From contig NZAS01000179.1 in the NCBI GenBank assembly GCA_002686195.1, forward strand, positions 1 through 9,641: a stretch of 9,641 bases of DNA. Direction: 5' to 3'. The first letter of the stretch is position 1; the number at the start of each line of letters is the position of its first letter. The position numbers were made by a program, and so were the translations under genes. Origin of the DNA: Candidatus Pacearchaeota archaeon (lineage in GTDB: Archaea; Nanoarchaeota; Nanoarchaeia; Pacearchaeales; GW2011-AR1). Under the pieces are notes generated by a model. It saw only the letters and a program-made list of their open reading frames with translations. It ran no database searches and was not told where the DNA came from. Shown here in pieces: positions 4,831 through 9,635 of the stretch.

Positions 4831-5373
4831 ATGAAACTAAAAGCTTGGCGACACCACCCTTATGCTCTTCATCCTGATAGTCTTTTAAAGACCGAAATTA
4901 GAGAGAGCAAACTTCGCAGACCAAATGGTCTGAACACTCGGAGCGTTCCTTCTGTTCAAATGATTGTTACAAACTATTGTGGTAATTGTCCCAAACTTAG
5001 CGGAGTTTTCCGAGGCCCTAAGTATGAAGTTTATTTAGAAGATTCTGAATATAATATTAAAACAAGTTATGGAAAAAACTTTGAATCGCTTGAACAGGCA
5101 AAGTTTGTTGCCGATATAAAGCTAATTGAATTAGGCTTTGAAATAGAAGAACCATTTTTATTAGAGGTTAAAATGTCAGATAAAAAAACTGATGGTATAG
5201 TAAGTGATGAGGATTGTTACTTCACCTGCATTAGCTGTGACCGTCCGGCCAGAAAGGTAGACAGAGGCAGATGTATAGAGTGTTATAATAAAGGGTTTGA
5301 CAGCAAGACGGAAAAGAAGAAAGCAAAGCCTCATATTGATAGATTTTTGGCTAACGATCCAATAGAATGGTAA
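4831..5373 (+). CDS. Zinc-ribbon protein with a likely internal start, 180 aa
   Basis: The N-terminal part (residues 1-114) is basic at first (KLKAWRHHPYALHPD) and contains a CGNCP pair (C50, C53), followed by a mixed alpha/beta segment. The C-terminal part holds a four-cysteine zinc ribbon, C133-x2-C136-x11-C148-x2-C151, then a lysine-rich helix and the end NDPIEW. Such ribbons bind nucleic acid or protein; no enzyme motif is visible. Met115 has its own well-placed AGAGG, so a 66-residue zinc-ribbon protein may also be made. The gene starts one base after the previous stop. Function is unknown. Confidence 0.78.
   Translation: MKLKAWRHHPYALHPDSLLKTEIRESKLRRPNGLNTRSVPSVQMIVTNYCGNCPKLSGVFRGPKYEVYLEDSEYNIKTSYGKNFESLEQAKFVADIKLIELGFEIEEPFLLEVKMSDKKTDGIVSDEDCYFTCISCDRPARKVDRGRCIECYNKGFDSKTEKKKAKPHIDRFLANDPIEW
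5163..5175 (+). promoter_or_regulatory. Internal ribosome binding site and start codon
   Basis: AGAGG at 5163-5167 is 5 bases before an in-frame ATG (5173-5175) that begins MSDKKTDG. Translation here would give only the zinc-ribbon half of the gene. The boundary coincides with the domain boundary. Confidence 0.5.
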
Positions 5374-5384
5374 ATAGAATGGTA
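5361..5384 (+). repeat. 12-base perfect tandem duplication at a gene junction
   Basis: AATAGAATGGTA occurs twice head to tail (5361-5372 and 5373-5384). The first copy contains the end of the zinc-ribbon gene and an ATG, and the second copy contains another ATG. The duplication therefore adds four codons (MVNR, MVN) to the front of the next gene. Confidence 0.9.
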
Positions 5385-5660
5385 AACATGGAGATAGAGA
5401 GAACGCTGGTCGCGTCCACTATTCATACTGAAGTTGACGACATTGACTTACTACATATGGACGAACAGTGGAGGATGAATCAGTATGAGCATGGGATTAT
5501 GATTTATATAGGCGACGAAGAGGCTATACAGACTTTTTCGTCAAATTTTAGCGAAGGGCTTAAGCTTCTTGTTTTATTTGCAGTATCATTAAATTGTAAG
5601 TATTTAAAGCTAGATGCCGATGGACCCATTTATGAGGAGTTTCCAGAATATGATTGGTAA
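5367..5660 (+). CDS. Small protein with DUF5983-like pattern, up to 97 aa
   Basis: The protein has ASTIHTEVDDIDLLHM near the start, an acidic middle (YIGDEE), an amphipathic helix and the end KYLKLDADGPIYEEFPEYDW. From memory, the order STxHVTxxD, GLS-type helix and LxxDxDGPxxxxLPxFDW matches a short family of plasmid and phage proteins labelled DUF5983, of unknown function; this needs a profile search. Three in-frame ATGs (5367, 5379, 5388) are possible and none has a good ribosome binding site. The first overlaps the previous stop, which suggests coupling, and the first two lie within the 12-base duplication. It ends DW followed by TAA. Confidence 0.75.
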   Translation: MVNRMVNMEIERTLVASTIHTEVDDIDLLHMDEQWRMNQYEHGIMIYIGDEEAIQTFSSNFSEGLKLLVLFAVSLNCKYLKLDADGPIYEEFPEYDW

Positions 5661-5913
5661 AACTTATTTTTTTGAAATTACTGGAAGTGGAAAGTTTCCA
5701 CACAAGCTTTTGGCAGAACAAAACTGCTTTCCAGAAAAAAATAACGATGCAGTGACTGCGTTTGAGAGGGCCGGTTCTAACAGGACCATAAGGATGAAAA
5801 GCATAACGCCTCCCAACGTAGACCTATGGAGAAGCTATGGCTGGAGTATACATGCTCTGTCCCTAACTACCCCTCCAGAGGATTATACGCTTTATCACAC
5901 CTGGCCTTGTTAG
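5650..5913 (+). CDS. Small conserved-type mobile-element protein, 87 aa
   Basis: The product begins MIGKTYFFEITGSGKFPHKLLAEQ and continues with a CFPEKNNDA loop, a basic SNRTIRMKSI strand and PNVDLWRSYGWSIHAL. I recall a family of short phage and plasmid proteins with GxGxFPxxxL, a conserved Cys-x-Pro, then P-x-x-x-x-W-x-S-x-G-W. Its function is not known to me. GAGGAG at 5634-5639, 10 bases before this ATG, supports it over an in-frame ATG 36 bases upstream. It overlaps the previous gene by 11 bases and uses a TAG stop. Confidence 0.8.
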   Translation: MIGKTYFFEITGSGKFPHKLLAEQNCFPEKNNDAVTAFERAGSNRTIRMKSITPPNVDLWRSYGWSIHALSLTTPPEDYTLYHTWPC

Positions 5914-5930
5914 CCAACAAAACTATGAAT

Positions 5931-5938
5931 AGGAGGGG
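5931..5938 (+). promoter_or_regulatory. Very strong ribosome binding site, ambiguous target
   Basis: AGGAGGGG is the strongest anti-16S match in the window. From AGGAGG the ideal spacing (6 bases) leads to ATG 5943, which opens a 10-codon frame. The deaminase GTG at 5950 is 13 bases away. Either the deaminase is translated at reduced efficiency or the short frame is a leader. Confidence 0.7.
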
Positions 5939-5942
5939 CGTT

Positions 5943-5975
5943 ATGCCGAGTGTACTATCCACCGTTTGTTCGTGA
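5943..5975 (+). CDS. Possible 10-codon leader peptide before the deaminase
   Basis: ATG 5943 opens MPSVLSTVCS and stops at TGA 5973-5975, in a different frame from the deaminase and covering its first codons. It is ideally placed behind AGGAGGGG. It could be a translational attenuator, or a trace of an indel that put the original deaminase start out of frame. It may also be meaningless. Confidence 0.3.
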   Translation: MPSVLSTVCS

Positions 5976-6312
5976 AGCGGCAATGAATAATGAGCAACCA
6001 TTTCACCTTGTAGCGTGGGCGAAAAAGGGAAGCTCTTTTCGATATGGAGTTAATTCAAGTGACTGCTCTACTAAGTTCAAAAGAAAGTATAGGGATGGTC
6101 AAACAGGATATCACCTTCATGCAGAAATGGCTTTGCTGAAAAAGAGCAAAGAAGGAGACATTGACACCATTCATGTAATTAGATTTAAGAAGAATGGAAA
6201 CGTAACTATGGCAAAGCCTTGCTTGTATTGTCAAAAGTTTTTACGACAATATGGAGTAAAAAAAGTTTACTATACAAATTGGAATGGAGAATGGGATACT
6301 CTTAAGCTTTAA
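5950..6312 (+). CDS. Zinc-dependent deaminase of the cytidine/deoxycytidylate family, 120 aa
   Basis: The catalytic signature of the superfamily is complete. HAE (H57-A58-E59) supplies one zinc ligand and the general acid/base glutamate. PCLYC (P90-C94) supplies the two cysteine ligands. The remainder (FHLVAWAKKG, RYGVNSS, MAKPC, then VKKVYYTNWNGEW) fits the fold, with strand 4 and the final loop typical of a small free-standing deaminase. Likely substrates are dCMP, cytidine or a modified base; an RNA or DNA editing role cannot be excluded. Residues 2-10 (YYPPFVREA) look like a genuine N-terminus of such proteins, so GTG 5950 is preferred. ATG 5983 would remove them. It is the last gene before an 83-base gap. 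Confidence 0.9.
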   Translation: MYYPPFVREAAMNNEQPFHLVAWAKKGSSFRYGVNSSDCSTKFKRKYRDGQTGYHLHAEMALLKKSKEGDIDTIHVIRFKKNGNVTMAKPCLYCQKFLRQYGVKKVYYTNWNGEWDTLKL

Positions 6313-6395
6313 TCCAATTTTGTTTGCACAAAAATAATTGCTATTACTGTTCTGCCAAGCAGTAGACTTTGTGTCCTTTAGAGGTTTAATATTAG
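6313..6395 (+). other. 83-base intergenic gap with two competing small hairpins
   Basis: TACTG (6345-6349) can pair with CAGTA (6360-6364). CTGC (6352-6355) can pair with GCAG (6359-6362), and the two pairings exclude each other. No T-run follows, so this is not an ordinary terminator, and I see no convincing promoter. It may be a weak regulatory leader for the gene at 6396, or nothing. Confidence 0.3.
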
Positions 6396-6563
6396 ATGAC
6401 AAAAGAACAAGACTTAAAAGAAAAGGCCGAAAAGGCTTGTGACAAAAAAGATTCTGATTTAATAAAGCTTTCCAAAAAAGATCTAAAAAGACTTGAAGAA
6501 GAGGAAACTGAAAAAAGAAAAGAAGAATTAGAAGAGTTGTACGCTATATATGGTGGAGATTAA
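6396..6563 (+). CDS. Highly charged helical protein, 55 aa
   Basis: The product is almost entirely Lys, Glu and Asp with spaced leucines (DLKEKAEKACDKKDSDLIKL, then a long Glu/Lys helix), ending LEELYAIYGGD. A single long helix or coiled coil is expected. AGAGG lies 11 bases before the ATG. No family is recognisable. The unbroken frame, the ribosome binding site and its placement filling the space between two genes support it. Confidence 0.65.
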   Translation: MTKEQDLKEKAEKACDKKDSDLIKLSKKDLKRLEEEETEKRKEELEELYAIYGGD

Positions 6564-6609
6564 CATATAGAGATCTCTTACTATTCTCAATAAATAGGGA
6601 GAGACTTTT

Positions 6610-6804
6610 GTGTTTAATAGCTTTTTAGGTCTAATCAAAAATAAAATATTTTTAATTTTATTGCTGATTATCAATACAGTAGTATTTATTTTAGGGTTTG
6701 TTATTGAAGATATAAACTTAATGGTTTTATCTGTAGTGTCTTATGCAACTGTCTTGCTAAGCTTAGAGCTAAATAAAAAGCCTCCTGACACAACGGATGA
6801 TTGA
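6610..6804 (+). CDS. Two-helix small membrane protein, 64 aa, GTG start
   Basis: Two hydrophobic segments at about residues 12-32 and 35-53 are joined by a short acidic turn (EDIN), followed by a polar tail. This is the shape of a small hairpin membrane protein; some phage holins and superinfection-exclusion proteins look like this, but nothing specific is seen. GGGAGAG lies 5 bases before GTG 6610, which fixes the start. The stop overlaps the next start by 8 bases (ATGATTGA), so the two are coupled. Confidence 0.75.
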   Translation: MFNSFLGLIKNKIFLILLLIINTVVFILGFVIEDINLMVLSVVSYATVLLSLELNKKPPDTTDD

Positions 6805-7177
6805 CCAAGATACAAAACATTTAATTGATATATTAGGAAATGAAATAAAGCCTGGAGATATTTGCGTGTTTTCCGTAAAGGGATGGGGTATGGAGGCTGG
6901 TGTCTTTATAAAGGAAACCCCAAAGAAATTATCTTTCAGAATCCCCTGTTGGTGGTGCGTAGACAAAGAACAATTTTCTGTATCTTCTATAAATAAAAAT
7001 AATCAATATCAAAAAGTTTTAGTGTTAAAAAACCCTTTGTTTTATTTAGATGCAGAAAAGATGGCTTCTCTTATTAACATAAGAGATGTATTAATCAATA
7101 AAGGAATTTTAAAAGAGGATTGTGATAATGAGCAAAGTTACGAAGGCTCGAAAGAAAACCAAAAAGATTCGTTATAA
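6797..7177 (+). CDS. Unknown protein with a small barrel-like N-terminus, 126 aa
   Basis: Residues 14-50 (GNEIKPGDICVFSV, then GVFIKETPKKLSFRI) read as an SH3-like run of short strands of the kind common in T4-type accessory proteins. A CWWC motif (51-54) might bind a metal or form a disulphide. Later residues form a helix and a Lys/Asn/Glu-rich tail (NEQSYEGSKENQKDSL) that is encoded in the overlap with the next gene. The start overlaps the preceding stop by 8 bases. Function is unknown. Confidence 0.75.
   Translation: MIDQDTKHLIDILGNEIKPGDICVFSVKGWGMEAGVFIKETPKKLSFRIPCWWCVDKEQFSVSSINKNNQYQKVLVLKNPLFYLDAEKMASLINIRDVLINKGILKEDCDNEQSYEGSKENQKDSL
6988..6995 (+). promoter_or_regulatory. TATAAATA octamer inside a gene, possible late promoter
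   Basis: This is an exact match to the T4-type late-promoter octamer, about 130 bases upstream of the start at 7128. It lies within coding sequence and an octamer of this composition is expected about once per 10 kb in DNA this AT-rich, so support is weak. Confidence 0.2.
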
Positions 7178-7436
7178 AGTAGGAGACATTGTAGAGGTTG
7201 AAACCTTTGCGGGACCAAATATTTATCAGAAAGTTAAGAAGAAGATAAATAGAACAACAAAGTGGAAAACTATGGAAGACATAACCGTTGAAGGGTTTGA
7301 TGGGGTTTTTGTACGAAGAAAAGATTTGTATTCTTTAAAGAAAGCGTGTGTTCCCTATACGGGAAAAGAAAAGCTAAAAGACACTGAAAGCTTCTCTTTT
7401 GATTGGCAAATATTAAAAATAATCAAAAGAAAATAA
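7128..7436 (+). CDS. Small basic barrel-type protein, paralogue of the gene at 674
   Basis: A lysine/arginine-rich start (KVTKARKKTKKIR) is followed by YKVGDIVEVE (16-25), GFDGVFV (56-62) and the C-terminal FDWQILKIIKRK. These blocks match those of the 63-residue protein at 674-865. The basic N-terminus and an insert of about 40 residues are specific to this copy and could contact nucleic acid. ATG 7128 is preferred to the GTG 6 bases earlier because AGAGGA is 8 bases away rather than 2. The gene overlaps the previous one by 50 bases, which is unusually long here. Confidence 0.78.
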   Translation: MSKVTKARKKTKKIRYKVGDIVEVETFAGPNIYQKVKKKINRTTKWKTMEDITVEGFDGVFVRRKDLYSLKKACVPYTGKEKLKDTESFSFDWQILKIIKRK

Positions 7437-7442
7437 TAAAAA

Positions 7443-7459
7443 TATCATTAACAATGATA
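7443..7459. repeat. Perfect AT-rich inverted repeat
   Basis: TATCATT and AATGATA are perfect 7-base arms around a 3-base centre (AAC), starting 6 bases after the stop of the previous gene and 20 bases before the late-promoter-like site. With one C-G pair and no T-run it is too weak for an intrinsic terminator. It may protect the 3' end of the upstream mRNA or bind a protein. Confidence 0.6.
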
Positions 7460-7478
7460 ATCAGGTAATTTCATATTA

Positions 7479-7486
7479 TATAAATA
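7479..7486 (+). promoter_or_regulatory. T4-type late promoter candidate (TATAAATA)
   Basis: This is an exact TATAAATA in a 75-base non-coding gap. A start of transcription 5-7 bases downstream would leave a leader of about 20 bases before the TTG start at 7512. In T4, this octamer is read by RNA polymerase carrying the late sigma gp55. Whether the sigma factor encoded in this window reads it is unknown. The match is exact but short. Confidence 0.5.
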
Positions 7487-7511
7487 GAACACACAAATAG
7501 TTGGGACACCC

Positions 7512-7949
7512 TTGTTAGCGAATATTATTTATTTCTCACTCCTTTTTTCCATTGGACATGGTTTGGGATGCTTAATGTTTTATTGTATGCATCGTTTTAT
7601 ATTTCATGGAAAGCTTGGAAGGTTGCCAATATTAAAGCGTATACGAAAAATTCACACAACGCATCACGCAAAGCCAGATGATTTAGAAAAAGCTTTCTTT
7701 CCCAATTGGGCAAAGATGATGATAGCAGCTACAATGATTGCGGTTGGCTTTATAAGCCTGCCTTTAGCAATAGGCGTATGTTCTTTCTTTCCCGTCTATG
7801 CCTATAGACACTGGACGGCTCACAACGGATCTAATATGCCTTGGGCAATCCACCATATGAATCATCACTTGGTTAATCCTAATAAAAATTTTGGTGGGAT
7901 ATACCCGGTTATTGATGTTATCTTTAGGACCAACGAAGCAATTAAATAA
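7512..7949 (+). CDS. Membrane di-iron enzyme, fatty-acid hydroxylase / sterol desaturase superfamily, 145 aa
   Basis: The histidine clusters of this superfamily are all present: H27-x4-H32, H48-x2-H51-H52, H100-x3-H104 and H115-x2-H118-H119, which together can hold two irons. The end NKNFGGIYPVIDVIFRT matches the family's usual NFG...D.LFGT ending. Hydrophobic segments at about residues 2-25 and 68-99 place it in the membrane. Members use O2 to hydroxylate or desaturate lipids. At 145 residues it is short, but all histidine clusters remain. The carotenoid hydroxylase branch is a less likely alternative. The start is TTG with a weak GGGA; the frame is closed by TAG at 7485-7487 and no ATG lies before the first His cluster region. 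It stands alone behind the late-promoter-like site. Confidence 0.88.
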   Translation: MLANIIYFSLLFSIGHGLGCLMFYCMHRFIFHGKLGRLPILKRIRKIHTTHHAKPDDLEKAFFPNWAKMMIAATMIAVGFISLPLAIGVCSFFPVYAYRHWTAHNGSNMPWAIHHMNHHLVNPNKNFGGIYPVIDVIFRTNEAIK

Positions 7950-8066
7950 ATTTATGAAATATAGTATTGACTATAGCAAGCCCGTGCTTAACTTTTAGGC
8001 TAGAGGTATATGGAGCGGCAGCGCAAATATAATCAGTCAAATATTGATTGACTAAAGTGTTAAAAT
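7950..8066 (+). other. 117-base intergenic gap, possible regulatory or small-RNA region
   Basis: This is the longest protein- and tRNA-free stretch here. It contains TATAAT at 8028-8033, a GC-rich island (GGAGCGGCAGCGC, 8012-8024) in otherwise AT-rich DNA, and an inverted repeat near its end. Two tiny frames are also present: 7954-7998 (14 codons) and 8010-8051 (13 codons, behind AGAGG). None is convincing alone. A promoter or leader RNA for the operon that ends in the sigma factor is the simplest reading. Confidence 0.35.
8035..8053. repeat. Inverted repeat upstream of the gene at 8067
   Basis: AGTCAA (8035-8040) and TTGACT (8048-8053) flank a 7-base centre. The repeat begins 2 bases after TATAAT and ends 13 bases before the ATG, a position that suits an operator or a hairpin at the mRNA 5' end. 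It may be chance in AT-rich sequence. Confidence 0.45.
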
Positions 8067-8270
8067 ATGACAAACTTAAAATTTAAAGCAATTCGAAAAT
8101 GCTATGGATTTGAATGGGAATCGTATAAAAATTCAATAGACAATAAATTTATTGCAATTTGTCATGCGTTCTCTGGTTCAGTAGAATCTAATACATGGGA
8201 CGGATTGTGGGAAGAGATTTTAACAGCTTCTAAAGAGCGACGAAAATCTGAAAGAAAGAAAAGAAAATGA
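8067..8270 (+). CDS. Small protein with basic tail, 67 aa
   Basis: I do not recognise this protein. It has a Trp-rich middle (GFEWESYKNS, NTWDGLWEEIL) and ends in a strongly basic helix (SKERRKSERKKRK) that could bind nucleic acid. No clear ribosome binding site precedes the ATG, which is the first gene start after the 117-base gap. Its stop overlaps an ATG of the following frame as ATGA. Confidence 0.68.
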   Translation: MTNLKFKAIRKCYGFEWESYKNSIDNKFIAICHAFSGSVESNTWDGLWEEILTASKERRKSERKKRK

Positions 8271-8302
8271 TTCTTTCCAGCAATCCTTTAATGGAGTCAA
8301 AA

Positions 8303-8551
8303 ATGAAATATGAAATTGACAAGTTTAAGGTTAATTGGACAGAAAGAGTTAGGGGCAGATTATCAAGTGAGCCAACCAGAATTGTTACCAGTGTAACAGG
8401 ATATTCATATCAAATTGATAGTTGGCAAAAAGATTATCTTAAGGAATTTACCTCTAAGCTATATAAGACAAAAGTTATAACAAAAATTAACAATGATGAT
8501 AGTACCGTTACCATTACTATTTCAAGATTAGACTGTCCAAGGAGGGACTAG
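8303..8551 (+). CDS. Small beta-rich protein of unknown function, 82 aa
   Basis: The product begins KYEIDKFKVNW, then has alternating strands and a Ser/Thr-rich hairpin (RIVTSVTGYSYQI), a helix (QKDYLKEFTSKLYK) and a final strand (STVTITISRL). GGAG at 8293-8296, 6 bases upstream, supports this ATG. An in-frame ATG at 8267 forms an ATGA overlap with the gene before and would add 12 residues; I consider it less likely, but both may be used. No family is recognised. Confidence 0.68.
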   Translation: MKYEIDKFKVNWTERVRGRLSSEPTRIVTSVTGYSYQIDSWQKDYLKEFTSKLYKTKVITKINNDDSTVTITISRLDCPRRD

Positions 8552-8559
8552 AGAGAGCT

Positions 8560-8772
8560 ATGAAACATAATACAAATTCTTGGTTATCAAGCACCGAAGA
8601 AGATCTCCCGAATAATAATCATAAAGAAGAAAGCTTCCACAGTGAAAACCCTTCAAGCGAGGGATATGATGATCAATGGGACTATATGTATGAAGACATA
8701 GAGTGGTATCGACAAAAAACAAAAATTAGAAAATCAGAAAAGAAAACTAACAAAACCAATCGCGATTGGTAA
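8560..8772 (+). CDS. Low-complexity charged protein, 70 aa
   Basis: This is a hydrophilic, probably disordered protein: Asn/Ser/Glu-rich at first (TNSWLSSTEEDLPNNN), acidic and aromatic in the middle (YDDQWDYMYEDIEWYRQ), and lysine-rich at the end. It finishes NKTNRDW followed by TAA. AAGGAGGG is 13 bases before the ATG and a GAGAG run is closer. The acidic-aromatic middle recalls peptides that mimic nucleic acid or bind RNA polymerase, but that is speculation. It lies directly before the sigma-factor gene, 11 bases away. Confidence 0.7.
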   Translation: MKHNTNSWLSSTEEDLPNNNHKEESFHSENPSSEGYDDQWDYMYEDIEWYRQKTKIRKSEKKTNKTNRDW

Positions 8773-8783
8773 TAGGAGTTTAT

Positions 8784-9635
8784 ATGCAATCTTCTGAACT
8801 TATTAGCTATGCTGCTAAGAATTATCCAGTCTTGCCTCCAGACCAACAAAAGGTCTTGATTAAATCTTGGCAAGATAGTGACGACCGTGCCGCTCTTGAT
8901 AAGCTGGTGTTGTCTAATCTAAGAGCTGTATTCAAAGAAGCCGGAAGAATTAAGAGAAAAAATCATTATATATCATATGATGATTTGGTGCAAGAAGGAG
9001 TGGCAGGATTATTAAAGGCTGCTAACATGTTTGACTCGGCACAGGGAGTTACGTTCTTAACATATGCTATGTGGTGGGTTAAAGCCAATATGCGTCGTTA
9101 TGTCATGGACTATAGATCTGTGGTCAGAATGGGAACGACCAGGGCAGATAGGGCTATCTTCTCTAATCTGTCTAAAGCTATAAAGGCGGCAGAAGAAGAG
9201 GGGTTATCTGGAGAGGGGAAGCTTTTAAAGGTCGCTAACATATTAGGGGTTAATAGAGATTCATTAGACCAAATGTTGGCAACGCTAAAAGGTTTTGACG
9301 TAAGACTTGACACCCCAATAAAGAATGATGGAGAAACATTAAAGGTAAATCTGCTGAAAGACTCTGGTTGTTTAGAGAGTAATATTTTTGATTTAGATGA
9401 AAAAACTTTTCTTTCAGATGCTATATCTGAAATAGTTTTATCATTACCAGATGATGAAAGCACTATTATTAAAAATAGATTTTTGTCTAACGACCCAAAA
9501 ACTTTGCGAGATTTAGCAAAAGATATGGATATCTCTAGAGAATGGGTTAGAAAACTAGAGATAAAAGCTTTAGATCGAATAAAGAAAAGACTAGCCAGCA
9601 AATATGATGTAAAGGAGTATTCGCAAGATGGTTAA
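8784..9635 (+). CDS. Sigma-70-family RNA polymerase sigma factor, RpoH-like, 283 aa
   Basis: The protein directs host RNA polymerase to a chosen promoter class. Region 2 is clear: YDDLVQEGVAGLLKAANMFD (2.2, residues 65-84), then VTFLTYAMWWVKANMRRYV (2.3-2.4, 89-107) and RSVVRMGTT (111-119). Residues 122-131 (DRAIFSNLSK) sit where RpoH has its RpoH box. Region 3 lies near 145-175. Region 4 covers about 208-272, with the -35 helix-turn-helix at TLRDLAKDMDISREWVRKLE. Region 1.1 is absent, as expected for RpoH-type and phage sigma factors. AGGAG lies 5 bases before ATG 8784, which is preferred over an in-frame TTG 18 bases earlier. It may drive late genes in the way gp55 does in T4, though it is longer and more complete than gp55. 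Confidence 0.93.
   Translation: MQSSELISYAAKNYPVLPPDQQKVLIKSWQDSDDRAALDKLVLSNLRAVFKEAGRIKRKNHYISYDDLVQEGVAGLLKAANMFDSAQGVTFLTYAMWWVKANMRRYVMDYRSVVRMGTTRADRAIFSNLSKAIKAAEEEGLSGEGKLLKVANILGVNRDSLDQMLATLKGFDVRLDTPIKNDGETLKVNLLKDSGCLESNIFDLDEKTFLSDAISEIVLSLPDDESTIIKNRFLSNDPKTLRDLAKDMDISREWVRKLEIKALDRIKKRLASKYDVKEYSQDG

Noticed and set aside
6345..6364. Hairpin after the deaminase as an intrinsic terminator
   Set aside because: The stem is only five pairs and no run of T follows it.
6589..6596. AATAAATA as a late promoter
   Set aside because: It has one mismatch to TATAAATA and lies only 14 bases before the GTG start, so transcription would begin inside the ribosome binding site.
7967..7995. TTGACT as a -35 element of a sigma-70 promoter
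   Set aside because: No acceptable -10 element lies at 16-18 bases; the TATAAT further down lacks a matching -35.
9110..9601. 163-codon open frame on the - strand
   Set aside because: It is antisense to the sigma factor and Ser/Phe-rich in the way reversed Lys/Glu-rich genes are; every supported gene is on the + strand.
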